Source of the DNA: Oxytricha trifallax
Taxonomy: Eukaryota > Ciliophora > Spirotrichea > Sporadotrichida > Oxytrichidae
Direction: 5' to 3'
Assembly (NCBI GenBank): GCA_000711775.1
Contig: ARYC01001534.1
Location: forward strand, 1-64,000
Length of the DNA stretch: 64,000 bases
The notes below the pieces were generated by a model. That model searched no databases, had not been told where the DNA came from, and saw only the letters and a list, made by a program, of their open reading frames with translations. The stretch's first letter is position 1. Each line of letters opens with the position of its first letter. Both the position numbers and the translations under genes were made by a program. Below, in pieces: positions 1 to 12,320 of this stretch.

Positions 1-1339
1 AAGCAATTCTGGGAACCTCGAGGTAAGTATTGCTGATATTGCTTAACTATTTGAATACAGCGTCATCAGCAGCTCGAGAGATGTCAATTCATATGGTAAG
101 GTTTCTATAATAGGTTAAGAAGACTAAATTGTCAATTCAGCACAAATAGTAGCTGGATCTGGAATTGTTCCACAAAAAGTTTCAAGGCCAAACTCGAAAT
201 CAATCTTTCCAAAGATACGGAGGAAATCTTCCGCCTAGAGACAGCATATCTTTGATGTTAAGGAGTAAAGCATCGCTGTCACCCCTGTCAAATGCAGCGA
301 TAAATACAAGTATACTCAGCTGTCACCTATCCTGGAAGCCCCAGAGGGCAGTGCTCAATAGACATCCCTGCAGAAGCGATTCAGCGCGATCAGAATATAG
401 AGCTCCTCCAAGAAATCAAGCAGCTAACCATAAACCCCTCTCAAATATGCTTCTGTTCTCACTCCATTGGTCCAGAACCTGGCCAGTCTCAGACTATAAT
501 CAACTCAACGCAAGGGCAGCGAGGTATTGAGCGCGAATGGCAACGAAAATATGGCATGCATCACTCCCCGACGCTTGCAGCTGTCCAGCAGGCCTCAAAG
601 CAGCAGCTAAATCACAAAGAACCGACAGGAAGGTAAGCGAATTCTATGGATTTTGACACTTCTATAGATGATTCTAAGTTCCCTAAGTCCATTAAGGGCA
701 GTAATCAAGCAACCCAAGCTGTAGTCGATGCAATTGAGGCCTTACCATCATTCACCTTTACTCCCATCGCATTCGCGAAGCAACAAGTCAACCAGCGGTT
801 AGGGTCTTACGGGGTCTTGGCTCGAAATCTCTCAATCACCAAGGAATCCACTGAGAGATAGCAATTTTCGATGAGCTTTGTGGCAGCTATCACCAAGGAC
901 CAGCTGATCTCTAGCCAAATCATTGAGGGGCCTTCGATGCTGTGCTGTTTTAGAACTTCCTCTATCACACCCTGCGCCAGCTGCGCACAGACAAGGATCT
1001 CGCCCAGAAGAAGATCGTGCTGCTCATGGACAACGCGGTCATTCACAAGTATTCAGAGGTGCTGGAGACTGCTAGGAAGTTCAAGGTCACTGTCCTTTTC
1101 AACGCTGAACACTCACCCTGGCTTAACCCCATCGAGTAGTTGTTCTCCTACATCAAGATGCACCTCCGATAAGAGCAAGCTGACAGCAAGTAAGCATACT
1201 AAACCTAACTTTTCATAGGATCCACCTGGTGAAGCGGCTCTCGCAGATTTTGAAGGCCATGACCAAGACAGATGTCAACAAGCTCTGGGCTTTCAGCGTG
1301 AAGCAGTGGTGCAGCACCATCAAGCATGGATTTGTGTGA
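1..1339 (+). pseudogene. DD34E superfamily endonuclease/transposase gene, 5' truncated
   Basis: The protein-like frame ends at TGA 1337-1339. The C-terminal half shows LLMDNAVIH (catalytic Asp codon at 1029) and SPWLNPIEQL (Glu codon at 1134), giving 34 residues between second Asp and Glu, as in the IS630/Tc1/mariner DDE superfamily. Candidate introns with GT-AG ends lie at 23-60, 96-140, starting at 633, and 1190-1218; removing the last joins the frame to a C-terminus ending KHGFV. The stretch is clearly richer in G and C than anything else nearby, as expected of a macronuclear-destined gene. Two flaws are visible: an in-frame TGA at 253-255 and a one-base frame change near 935. The first catalytic Asp is not obvious. 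Domesticated gene or old transposon remnant cannot be told apart here. Confidence 0.75.
1190..1218 (+). other. 29-nt intron in the DDE gene
   Basis: GTAAGC at the 5' end, a TAAC branch-like motif and TTTTCATAG at the 3' end. Removing it keeps the frame from the DDE domain into the C-terminal exon (reading ADSK then IHLVKRL). The size fits other introns in this window. Confidence 0.7.
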
Positions 1340-2003
1340 AGTTGAGCTGGAAGACGATGAGTTAGGGTGTAAGAGCTATTGAAGTTAACAATACATACTG
1401 AAACAGCAGTTCAAATCGTTTAATTGCTTGATTAAAAGCCCCTTATTACAAATCACACTTTTAAGTTTTAATTTTAACTAATCAAACCAAAAATCCAAAA
1501 ACCTCTCTCATTTTCGCTCATTCAAATAGCCATTTTGGCTCCTCCTCCACTAAAGCTATCAAATTTTGTGCTCAAACAGTCGAGCAGGACTTGAAAGATG
1601 GTGAGCAGGGGGTTTTAAAACATGGAGAATACGATCGGGTCCTAAATTTCACCCAACACTCATAAAGCAACGAGATCTTGATCATTTATGATGATTCCAC
1701 TCTGGATCATGAGAATTTTGTCTAAGATTTTGATATCAGTCGATGATTTGATAAAACAGACAATAAAAGTTGCTACTGGTTATTTAACTAGTGAATTTGA
1801 CAAAAAAATTCGAAGATCCTGCTTCAAAATGAGGAATAATGGTTTAAATCTTAATCAATCAACTACATCCAACTATAAGTGTCCGAATATAATCGAAATG
1901 TAAAGTTGGTTAAAATTAAAATAATAATTATGATTTTTGATTAATTTATACAATTTCCTATTTTTATCTATTTTAGCAATATTAATATTAATATATATAT
2001 ATA
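1340..2003. other. AT-rich stretch without a recognised gene
   Basis: Three-prime flank of the DDE gene followed by AT-rich DNA and a short TA run near 1990-2003. A 71-codon open frame at 1688-1903 shows no motif and I do not call it a gene. Confidence 0.5.
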
Positions 2004-2807
2004 TTAGTGGTCTAGTCTGGCAGGGTTTTTTTTATCTACCGTAATTAAATTAATTAATTGCTAATTATTATTTCAGATGACTACGAGATTAATATTCAAG
2101 ACACTGATCATACTAATTACTATACAGTCGACGTTGGCATTACAACACTCTGCGAAGTTTCCAATGCTGATGATACAATCACTTATTCACTCTACTTTGA
2201 CGATGTAAAAGTTGCTACACTTGATGAAACCCTAACACGTCTCAGACAACTTGGATAGGGCGTTTACGTCACTGCAACAACGGATAACCTTATCAGTATC
2301 GATTCAACATCAAATAAAATTACGAAAGGTGCAGCAATAAAAAATGAGGGTGTAAACACTTTATCAGTTCACTCTGACATGCAAAGACAAATATAGTCCA
2401 AGTATCGTCTCTATCCCCTTCAGTATTGTAGTGATTGACTCTGACGGCTAAACTATTGTATATGTTCAATAACCAACATACAAATTCTACAAAGATTCAG
2501 ATTATGAAATTGTAATTGACTTGACTGTAATCAATGATCCTCCAAAGACAATCAGATCCTTAACTATGTTACCACTAGAGATGATACATTTTTAAAAACT
2601 TCGATCATAAAAAAGCAAATTTCGCAGTATCTTGCACTGTTACGTTTAGTTACAGGTTTTGATTATTCATCAATCACAAATACACGCGTTAAAGCTGGTG
2701 CATCCATTCTAGGTTACGTTAATGTAACATGCAATTATGACTCGGTTGTTAATTAATTTAATTACGGTAGACCACCTAAAAACCCTGCCAGACCACTAGA
2801 CCACTAA
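2004..2807. repeat. Inverted-repeat-bounded segment (about 60-bp arms)
   Basis: The left arm begins TTAGTGGTCTAGTCTGGCAG and continues to the ACCGTAATTAAATTAATT block near 2056. The right arm, 2745-2807, is the reverse complement with a few small indels (ACGGTAGACCACC, CCCTGCCAGACCACTA). The arms enclose about 690 bp of coding-like DNA. This is not the MITE family seen elsewhere in the window. It could be a nonautonomous transposon that captured a gene piece, or a gene segment flanked by inverted IES ends. Confidence 0.7.
2076..2750 (+). pseudogene. Frameshifted beta-domain-like coding remnant
   Basis: Three consecutive protein-like pieces lie in different frames. The first includes YEINIQDTDHTNYYTVDVGI and ends near SVHSDMQ. 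The second starts DKYSPSIVSIPFSIVVIDSD and contains DYEIVIDLTVIND. The third contains DYSSITNTRVKAGASILGYV. Alternating polar and hydrophobic residues suggest an extracellular beta-sandwich or repeat protein, but I recognise no named family. At least two frame changes separate the pieces, so it cannot be translated as it stands. It lies wholly inside the inverted-repeat segment. Confidence 0.5.
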
Positions 2808-2874
2808 TCATGAAATTTTTTAAATAAAGTGAATTGTTTTAAATAATATAATTATATAAATAATAATTGAAAAA

Positions 2875-3085
2875 ATGTCTGATCAGAAACCTCTGTGTCG
2901 TTCATTAATAATGTAAGTTACAATAAATATATTTAACATTTAATTTTTATAGGAGTTGAACCTGGTAAGACAAGTAGAGGGATTCATCAGAAGTTCAGTT
3001 GTAGTAGAAGACCAAGATGATAGAGATTTCATTAATGAAGATAGAACAAAATATGAAGGACAATACAGAGATGACAGGAAAAATT
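2875..3085 (+). pseudogene. Two-exon-like scrap with a MORN-like motif
   Basis: ATG at 2875, a GTAAGT donor at 2913 and TTTTTATAG ending at 2952 look like a 40-nt intron. The second block, 2953-3085, reads with charged residues and KYEGQYRDDRKN, resembling the YEGxWxxGxxHG core of a MORN repeat, and stops at another GTAAG donor at 3086. The phases do not match: joining the two blocks gives an early TGA. Either the first exon is spurious or the gene is broken. Could be a fragment of a macronuclear-destined gene. Confidence 0.4.
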
Positions 3086-3176
3086 GTAAGATTTATCTAT
3101 TTTATTTGTATTATTCATATTTGATTTATTATAAATTAATGTTGTAATTCACTTTATTTTATTTAAAAAACTCAGA

Positions 3177-3207
<31 letters not shown>

Positions 3208-3215
3208 ATATTAAT
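3177..3215. repeat. AT dinucleotide microsatellite
   Basis: Alternating TA run broken once. Similar runs occur at 32713-32739 and 37688-37734. Confidence 0.9.
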
Positions 3216-3655
3216 TATAATGATTTATTATTAAAACTAAATCAAATTACAATTAAAAGCTAATGTATTCAGTGACAGTTATAATTATATATTTAAACTT
3301 AATTTATTTATATATATCATTTTTCCTATTTTTATCTATTTTATCAATAATTTAATTTAAGTTAGTTTCCCAAAATAATAACTATGAAGAGAGATTATTT
3401 AAAAATGTAAAAGGTTATTCAAAAATTTCTTTTCCATAATTTATTCTGATAAAATAATCCTAAATTTATTATAAATTTATAGCAAAGACTTATTAATAAA
3501 ATAGTAAATAATTATAAATATCTCCATCAGAGTAATTGTAAAGTTAGTATTTAATTTGATGAATCATTAATTATACAATAAATATTGTAAGTTCTCTAAA
3601 TTAAATAAGTATTAAATTAATTATTAATTTAAATTGTTGCAAACTATTAAAATAA

Positions 3656-4067
3656 TATTGTAGGAATACATTAGAATTTGGGAAATTAATTTAATTTAAA
3701 TAAATAAGTAATTAAATTATTGGCAGTTAAAGTTGGCCAATTGGACTATATTAAGCTCATTCAATAAAGAATTCAAAAATAGCTAGGCTTTATTATTGGC
3801 GGTACTATTATCGCATCACTGGAGCGAGATAACTTCACTTTAATTAAACTCATATAAATTCATTAAATTATACCCTAACATTAAAGTAAAGTTATCTCCC
3901 AGGGATGCGATAAAATAGTACCGCCAATAATAAAGTCCAGCTAATTTTCAATTCTCTATCAAACGAGCCCAAGATCGTTTAAATTGGCCAACTTTAACTG
4001 CCAAGAATTTAATTAATTATTAATTTAATTAAAATAATTTCCCAAATTCTAATGTATTTCTAAAATA
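3656..4067. mobile_element. Palindromic MITE, TTGTAGG type, copy 1
   Basis: TA dinucleotides flank a nearly complete palindrome. The outer ends are TTGTAGGAATACATT and its complement, here slightly decayed on the right (TTCTAAAA). Inner arms carry GGCAGTTAAAGTTGGCCAAT and the GGACTTTATTATTGGCGG block with their complements, around a short AT-rich loop near 3860. No open frame. TA duplication and terminal repeats suggest mobilisation by a Tc1/mariner-type transposase; no autonomous partner with these ends is seen in the window. Confidence 0.85.
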
Positions 4068-4246
4068 GTGGGGAAAAAGTAAGAAAATACTAAGATTTTT
4101 ACTTTTCCTCGCTTTATATGATGATTTAGTGTTTATTAGTATTACAAATAAGCTATTATAAACTTACTAATTATAAAATAACCAATTCTAAACTTAATAA
4201 AGATATAATTTGAATATTTAATTTTACAAAAAATATTTTATAATTT

Positions 4247-4612
4247 AAGTGGCAAGAGAGTGCAAAAGTAGCTATTGAATCATTTAACAAGCTCTTTGCA
4301 GTTGTGCTTTTGGATGCTATTTGGAAAATAAAGCAAAATATGTCATAGTTAACACTCTCTTTTGAATAGATTTTTAATTTAACAATTGAGAATGTTCAAG
4401 AGAAAAGAAGCATCATCATTTTTATGGTTAATCAGAAAAAGATAGAAGATAATTCATAAACAAACATGGATATGGCAAAGTAGGAGAAGGGAAAATGGTT
4501 AAAAACACTAATAATATTAAGCTATGAAAAGACTCTGGGATGTACACATCAAAATATTGAAACGTTCCTAGTTCTTATATTTATGACGCCAGCAAGCTCA
4601 AGAACTGAATGA
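4247..4612 (+). pseudogene. Unidentified coding remnant
   Basis: An open frame of 121 codons in the TGA-only code, without an obvious ATG at its start. It reads KWQESAKVAIESFNKLFAVV early and ends TPASSRTE before TGA. It is mixed hydrophobic and charged, probably helical, and resembles no family I know. Overlapping frames continue protein-like to about 4680 (one with coiled-coil-like QAQELNEYRSQRVERQQ), which suggests frame breaks near 4590. Confidence 0.35.
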
Positions 4613-4689
4613 ATACCGATCTCAAAGGGTTGAAAGACAACAAAAATTTTGAAGTAAACGAGGAAGAAGATCTATGAATTTAGACTTTA

Positions 4690-5650
4690 TGCCAGCTAAA
4701 TCTTATGCCATTTTTCTTATAAAAATTTGTATTTTAAATTAACAATCATTCTTATTTCACTTTAATCGCTTTATGTATTATCTTGACATGATTCAAATTG
4801 AATATAATCAAAGTTTATGAATAAAAGGCTTAAAAATATGATATATTTGTATGGATTAAGCTCAATTAGCATAAAACACTCATAAAGATATTTTTTATTA
4901 TATAAGAACATATTGTAGAATTATGTATTATTAATAATTAAGAAATGCATTAATGATATTATAATCCATTTACACATATTTAGGCCTATAAGAAGGAGAG
5001 TATTCATACATAGAATATACATATACTATGATATTATGAATCGTATTATTATCTGATTGATACTGAAAGTTTATATATTCTATTCACAAATATCCACTTT
5101 AAAGGAAAGAAACACTTACTATTTTCATAATTTCATTGTGATAGCTAATCATAAAAATAATTTGCTAATTGTTTGACCTAAATTAATGATTGTAATGGAT
5201 GTCTCGAATTGAGGAAATCTCTTTAGCTACAGTAGCATTCCTATAGAGAGTAACGCAAGACAGCATAAGAATTCTAGTTACTGCTTCTACGTTTTAGCTA
5301 AAATTTTGTGGTTTTATACGGTAAACATTTCTTGAAGGTGTAACTTACACATTGGTGTTGAAAAAGCATTTTTATAGATGCTGTGTGCAGTTGTAAAAGG
5401 AGAGAGATGCTTGAATCTGTTGACTATAGGTTCCTGTACCAGTTGCTGTGTTATCCATAATTTCTTGTAATTACTCAAACTTAATTATCAATATAATTAA
5501 AATGTATTAAATAGATTAGTATTTATTTCTTTCTCTAATTTTTAGCATACTTTAATTTAGAAAATAGCCCATTTCAGCAATTAAAATCAATTTTGTTCAG
5601 CATTTTCACTTCAACATCATAATTGAGAGAATCAGAAAGTAATTCCAGAA
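4690..5650. other. AT-rich stretch without a recognised gene
   Basis: No protein-like frame, terminal repeats or hairpin that I can support. A slightly GC-richer patch at 5190-5460 does not translate convincingly. Confidence 0.4.
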
Positions 5651-6292
5651 AACAAATTATTAAATTTGAAAGTTAATTGCTTAGTCTTCTAAAGCTGCGC
5701 TTTCAAATAAAGCTTTCTACTACACTAAGGCCTTTTGAGGGTAGGAAGGGGGTTATCAGGTTCATTTCATAAGGGATAGTCGGCTTGATTCAACTGGTGA
5801 GTTTCTACGCTCCTTAAGCGGACTGCACATTAACAGTTTTCTTGCCTAGATGAGCTTCCTGGTGTGAGTTTGACTTTCTTGGTAATAGGGAGCAGTATAA
5901 AGTAGTGCTCAGCCTTCAAAATGGTGTAACGATAAAACCATACAAGCCAACGTTATGTTATTATCTTCTTCTAAAATGGGTACTAAGCTACAATAGAGAC
6001 TACGTTCTCAGAAGCGTATGTCAAAGCAGAACTTTTTCATGTGATTTTCAGAGGAACTAAACTCTACGAGCTTTGTAATTGCAGTAATCTCCTGAGATCG
6101 AATGAGACCTGAAAATTAGACATCTTGATGCATAGGTAGGTGATACTAAGAAAAATCAGGTTAAGCAGAAGTTTATTGACTTCAGGAATCTCAGTTGTCA
6201 CGTCACGACTTATTCTGAAATACGCTACTTATTAAATTGATAGTTTGATTAACTAATAGTGATATGATAAAATAAATTGAGATTACTCATGA
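5650..6292 (+). repeat. Dispersed family R, copy 1
   Basis: Shares blocks with the segment around 38890-38980 plus 43131-43757 and with the reverse complement of 36784-37160. Blocks include AAAGTTAATTGCT at the left, TAATAGGGAGCAG followed by GTGCTCA and CCTTCA in the middle, and GAGATTACTCAT at the right. This copy is the most diverged. No terminal inverted repeats or TBE ends are visible. No open frame spans it. See the R family finding. Confidence 0.7.
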
Positions 6293-8323
6293 AATAATCC
6301 CAGAAACCAAAATGCTGAAACATGTTGAGAATTTGGTACCTAATACTTAGATTCTTGCTAGAGAATGTAATTAAAGAGAGAGAAACGGTACTCTTTTGGA
6401 GATTATTATGCATGAAGTTTTGAAATTAATTCTAATATAAAGATAATCAAAACATATATTTTTATTTATTCCTATATTAAAAATGGATTACAGTATATCT
6501 GTATTTCTGCCCTCATTCAAATAAGTATTTTTCTTATATTTCTTTAAAATCTTATAATCATAAAATTTAAGAGCATTTTATTTGTGATTATATAGATTAT
6601 TTTTTTATATTAACCTTTTTATAGTTAAAATTGAGAATGATTAAGAGTTTTAGTCTCTAGAATTTTCTATTATAAAAAAAGAGATCTACTTTTATTTCTT
6701 TTTTTTATTACTTTTAATAGAATTTCTGTCTATTAGTTATAATTGTTCAAACAAATTGATGTCAGCTGAAATAAAGCATTTTAGAAAATGCGAATATATA
6801 TAAGCACTAAATAATTTCATGAATGACTGTAAGTTATTCACAATAGAAAAATGTAATTATCCTTCTCTTTATAGAAAGGTATTCGCATATTAACCTACAA
6901 AAATTTATTCAAATCAGTTTTAAGTCAGTAGTAATTTATTTTTTCTTTAAAATTTACTAATATTTTGTATTTTATCAATAATCAATTGAAATGCCACAAA
7001 AACTAAGAAATTATACTGGTTACAATTTTATTTTGATTTTAAGAAAATTTATTAATATATATATATTAATAATTAATTAAATTAAAAAAATAATTTATGT
7101 CAATTTCAAAAAAAATATATGATATCAATACAAGAAATTAATAGATTATCAAAATTAATTGTTAAATTTAAGTTATCTATTGTTAACCTTAAATTTAATT
7201 TTATTATCTCCCATCTATACTCGAAAAGTAAGAAGCACATTTTCAGTCTAAATCTATTCTATAATAATAATACGCAAAGATTATATCTTATTAATAAATA
7301 TATTGAATTAATTAATCTATTAAGATAGATTAAATGAAAGATATAGTAATGAATTTATAAATACTTTTGCTTATTTTTTCCTAATTTCTTGCAATAATCT
7401 AGTTGGTTACTTCAATAAATAATCAAGCATATTAAAGAGCACCTCCTCGTTTCGTGATTCACTTTGAATGATAGATTATTACTGATATTTTTATTAAGCT
7501 GAATAATATTTTAAATTGCACTTGGATTTATGAGTTCTTTGGGCCGATATATGGTTGGAGACAGAAATTTAGGTCAATCCCTTTCTTCTAAAAGGACAAA
7601 GTAATAATTCTCATTATAAAACTTTTGAAGTGATCTTCAACAAAAATTGATAAAACCTTATGAATATCTTTAGATTATGATATCTAAAAAATCTTAAAAG
7701 ATTGAGAGAAAACAATTAATTGGTGCTATGATTTACTATCAAATGCCTTTCTATTTTTATTATCTTTTTAAATTAGCAAATATTCCCTCAATTTTCATTA
7801 CAAATATAAATTATGCTTAATATTGACTTATTTTAATTGCCTGATTTTATTTATAAAAATCTATTATTACTTCTTTGTATTGAATTTATAATATAATATT
7901 AATCCCTTAAAAATATTATTTAATCAATTAGAATTAAAACCTTATTATCATTTGTTTCCGTAGAAAAAATAATAAAACTCTTTCATTAGAAAGAAAGTTA
8001 TATATTTTGAATTAAAAGAGGAAACATTAACATCTGAGAATATTATTGAGAAATTCTCGCATTAACATTGATTTAGAATTAAGAATTACTATAATTTATT
8101 TAATATAACTCATAAAGCAATCAAATAAATTATAGTAACACGGATTCACAAAAAAGTTTTCTTATAAACTTTAAAGATTTAAAATTATTAGCAAAAAAAG
8201 ATGAATTATTGGAGTCCAAATAATAATCATTTTTAATTTCTTAAATAACTATAAAAGGTTTCTTGAATTATAAATCAATTCAATATTATTATTATATCAA
8301 TTTAAAAACAAATTAAACTCAGA
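6293..8323. other. AT-rich stretch without a recognised gene
   Basis: Long AT-rich DNA with homopolymer and TA-rich runs. A 69-codon frame at 7119-7328 is low complexity (N, L, I, K) and rejected. No repeats recognised from elsewhere in the window. Confidence 0.45.
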
Positions 8324-9813
8324 ATGAGTAGTATAAAATCCGAAGACAAGATTTGTATAACACAACTTATCATAAACTCAGAGATTTAACATCTCACAGA
8401 CCTTCTAAATCATTTCATACATGACAACTGCTGGGGACTTATCATGGTTGAAAGGCTTACAATCATAGCCAGACAAAAATTAAAAATCAACTACTACATA
8501 ATACCTCTCCTATATAACAAACAACCTATGGACAAGAAACTTAATGGAACTCGACTATCATATTAGATAGGGAAATTGGCAATTGATTGAATTCTTAAAA
8601 CCCAACATCCAACTCCAAAAGAGAAACAGCAAATTCCAAAGAAAGTCCCCAATAGCTTTAGACAAAACAAGTGAGCAAGAGAAACACTTAGCTCCTTTCA
8701 TCCATAAAATAATTCTCCCCTCCTCCACCTCAACAGTATTAAGAGGAACTAAAGAACGTCACAGCTAGCGATGATTCATACTACTAGTCCAAAAAAATGT
8801 AATAAAAACCTCAGAATATAACTCAGAGGATATGAAAGTAGTGACAGACCATAATCGAATGTCTCTTTTCCAGTTCAAAAAATTAGGCCTTTAAAATTCC
8901 TAAATATCCTAGGGTCATTTGAAGCGGACTCAATGAACAGAAAAACAGACTCGGAAAAAAGCGACCAATCCTTTTCTTATAGCTCTTCTCTAAACGAAGT
9001 ATTCGTTATGTCCTCAAGAGAGATTCCTTATAATAGGTACTAAATAGGAATATCGGCAAACCCGACAAAAAATTTCAATTATCGATGCGCACTTACATTA
9101 AAATGAAGTAATTCCTAATTAATAGTAAAATCTACAAAAAAGTAAATTAATTAATAAGTGGATCCAAACTTACAACTAGTATTTAATAAACATTAGCATT
9201 AACTACTACCTAATACAACATGTTAGGCCAAAGAATCTCCTTTAAATAATGGAAGTAAAGATACATGGAAAAAAAGAAGTAATCTTAGAACTCCATCTTC
9301 GACTGGAAACCCTCAATATTTTCAGGATTTTTCACGAAGCTGACAAATTAACATATGAACAAGAAACAACAGCCGAGAAACTTCTCTAACGCAATAGTAA
9401 ATCCACTCACCGAAGCGTAATAGCTACAATTTCAGCATCGACAACATAAAAATGTAGTATAACTCAATAATTAATAAAAAACTAACAATCTTTTAAGTCC
9501 CAATTAACGTTCACCTGGATAGAAATAGAATCTACAATAAAATTAAGCTTAACTACAGACTAGGAGCAAGAATGACAAATTTCCTGAAATGCGACCTCTC
9601 ACAATTTACTATCCAAACTAAAACACCTTGTACAGAACTATACCCTTTTGTTTAATTTCAGACAAAATCTACTCACCACAATAAGAATGGGCAGAAAATT
9701 CGAGGTTGAAAAATAGCCTCGAAAACAGGAGGCTTTTAAAGAAGGAAGAAACCTTCATATCAGGGAAAAAGAAACAACTACAAATGAGGAAACAATAGAA
9801 GAAACATTAATGA
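8324..9813 (+). pseudogene. Family L gene, copy 1 (unknown protein, frame-broken)
   Basis: A chain of protein-like frames: 8324-8590 (starts MSSIKSEDKICITQLIINSE), 8421-8774, 8771-9106 (contains FLNILGSFEADSMN and EIPYNRYQIG) and 9103-9813 (236 codons, Gln- and Lys-rich, ending in a basic tail). Junctions at 8771 and 9103 are ATGA overlaps. The frame of 8324 and that of 8771 is the same one, broken by TGA at 8588 and about 8675. No reverse transcriptase, endonuclease or other known motif is visible. It resembles the 57931-60312 gene in order of helical N-terminus, acidic Ser-rich middle, Gln-rich part and basic C-terminus, and in its 3' tail. I infer a repeat family; function unknown. Confidence 0.5.
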
Positions 9814-9847
9814 AAGAAAAAGAAAAATGGTTTAATTATTTAATAAA

Positions 9848-9921
9848 AGGATAATTAATCCTTTACTTATGATCAGGGGTCTCAGAGACCCCATCTGATT
9901 AATTATTATTATTATTATTAT
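9848..9921 (+). repeat. Family L 3' hairpins and TTA tail, copy 1
   Basis: Two stem-loops (AGGATAATTAATCCT, then GGGGTCTCAGAGACCCC within a wider GATCAG/CTGATT arm) are followed by a run of ATT/TTA repeats. The same arrangement follows the other family L gene. A structured 3' end with a simple-repeat tail is typical of non-LTR retrotransposons and their nonautonomous partners. Confidence 0.65.
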
Positions 9922-11637
9922 AAATATTAAAATATCGAATTAATTATATTTTTAGTTGGTAAGATATTTTTAAATTATTTTAATTTTATTGTTAAAAAAT
10001 TATTAAATTTCAACTATTTGTGTGTGATTAAGTATAATAAATAAGCCAATATAAAAATTAAATAAAAAAAGAAGAAAAAAAATTATTACTTAATAGAGAT
10101 TATTTATTTTTCTCAGTGAGTTTGATGGTTTATTTTTTTAAAAAAAGGATTATTTAATAATTCTTTAAGAAATTTAATAGCAACGACAGCATTTTGTTAA
10201 AAATTTTAATTAGTAATATTATTATTAAATAACTCTATATTTTTATTGTTCATAAAACATATCTAATCTTATGATATCGAAAGAAAAGAAGTTGCACCAT
10301 TTCACTGGCTTAATTTGTTTATTTAAATAACAAGTTACTACTGTAACACATTTAGGCTTAATTATCCCTATCTCAAAAAATTGAGTATCAATATTTATGA
10401 TTGGATCAAATTTCTTCAAGACAAAATAAGATTATGCCTTGAATAGTCCAAGAGATTTACAAATTTCACTTAAATATATGCAACCGATAAAACAATATTT
10501 ACAAGATTATACTAGATTTTAATATTGACGTGTGGGGGGGGTCTAAAAACAATATTTTGCTATATATGCTCCTTAATATTAGGAATTGAGAAAAATTAGG
10601 AAGATCATCATTCGTTAAAAGATTTTAATATAACTAATAATTAAAAAATTTGGACTGAAATAGAAGCCAGTCCTTATTCAATACTATTAGAAAAAATTAA
10701 AACAAACATTTGAAATTTTTTAACAGATGAAACATTTAGACCATAAGATTTTATAAAATTGGAGATGAGATCAGATTTTCTAAGTTTCTCTTATCTTATT
10801 AGTGTAACTTGAGAAATTTAAATCAGTCAAAGCAACTTTTACACTCAATCCAAAATTAGCTGTAATCGTGTCTATATACTCTCTCCAGAGATGATAAGAT
10901 CAAGGCAAAATTACTGTCTTAAACAATATGGCCAGTTGAATTTGATGGCTTTTCATCTGAAAATAAGTAAAAATTTAAATATTTTCCTAATATTATAAAA
11001 TAATCAATATCTATATATTTTTATTGGATTAAAATTCTACTAACTAATTAGTGTATTGTTTTATTTCAATTATAAATAAATTATAAGTTTAAACTATTAA
11101 TAAAAAATTGTATTACTTTTAAAAACTTGTAAATATCAAAATTTAATTTTATATACTTTGATTAATGTAACTAATTTTTTAAATGATAGCTTATGTTTAT
11201 GATGCCCTTTACTGTACCTAAAAGGAAGTTAGAATTAGTCTTCTTTATGTTTTGCACATAGAGCAGCCCGTTCAAGATATACAATTAAAATAGAAAAGCT
11301 CTTAGGGGTCTTTTACAAGAGCGAAAATCTAAAGATCTTAAGCTGATTAAGTACTCCTTGAAAGCATTAATTTACTGAAATAATATAATTTTATTATTCA
11401 GAAATTCTGCTAAATTAAATTTTCTAACTCCGTGTTCAGTCTGTGTTATAAATTCATGGAGCTCAATTAAATGTAAGTTTTTAATTCAACTCTTTCAATC
11501 AAATTTAATGGTGATAATAATTACATCAAATTCCATCAATTATTAAATTAACAGAATATTGAAGAAATAAACTTCCTTTAATTTTACAGTATAAAATTAT
11601 TAAGTTAACAAGTTAATAGAAATAACTATAACAAATA
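9922..11637. other. AT-rich stretch without a recognised gene
   Basis: Contains an eight-base G run near 10535, striking in this AT-rich setting, but no supported gene or repeat. Confidence 0.4.
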
Positions 11638-11779
11638 TGACGAAAATCGAATAATACTTAGAGTTTTTTGGCAAAACTAGTTGAAGACAATAATGTCCGT
11701 CTAGGCAAACGTCTCATCTCAAGAACATAAGACAAACTGATGACAGCATACTTATTGGAAATGCATCTGCTATAGCATT
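11638..11779 (+). pseudogene. Coding fragment ending at a TBE insertion
   Basis: Starts MTKIEQYLEF and, after one base too many in a T6 run near 11670, continues LAKLVEDNNVRLGKRLISRT and ends at the ATT target of the TBE fragment. Predicted helical and charged; family unknown. The continuation beyond the element is not recognisable, because a second transposon lies there. Confidence 0.35.
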
Positions 11780-12300
11780 CAAAACCCCAAAACCCTTCAG
11801 TAATTTGATTGAATTTTTGATTGTCATAAAGGGCAAATAACGCATGCTTTCTTTAGGGTAAAATTAGGGTTTAAATATTTGTAATTTAAGTTTGTATATG
11901 AAGCAAGATTTTTTAATATTTCACGCAAACCTAAGCTTAGTATAATGTGGGAGTTTTCTGAACTTTATTTTTCTAATGTGTTGTTTAATTGTCTCGATTG
12001 TAGTCTGCTTATATTTGTCTAGCTTGATGATAATTGAGTAAGCAAGGTCTCTTAGGCTCCATTAATCTTACACTTATCTAAATATTGCTTGATTCTTTGA
12101 TTACAATCTCTCACACCTTTGCCGCTATAGTAATTGTTTATTGGCATGTCACTCTAATGATTATTGCTGCTAGTGCCCATATATCCCATGCAGTGTCTCC
12201 GTCTCTCCAATCATCTCTCTCTGGGATATCCTAAAGTTCCTTGTTAGATGAGGGGTGGTCGTGGTCACTGCTCTATATCACTCTAATTCAACGAATTAAC
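11780..12300 (-). mobile_element. TBE-F, truncated TBE end with 57-kDa gene remnant
   Basis: Begins CAAAACCCCAAAACCC after an ATT target copy and runs through the TBE terminal repeat. It then reads on the minus strand into the kinase C-terminus (a DxWALAAII-like block about 12140-12190 and a GTLGYP remnant about 12225). Similarity fades by 12300, just before the Merlin element, so the other roughly 3.7 kb including the transposase is missing. Confidence 0.8.
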
Positions 12301-12320
12301 ACTGAAGTCATGCATTTTCA

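Noticed and set aside
7119..7328. 69-codon frame as a small gene
   Set aside because: Composition is N/L/I/K only, as expected from AT-rich noncoding DNA.
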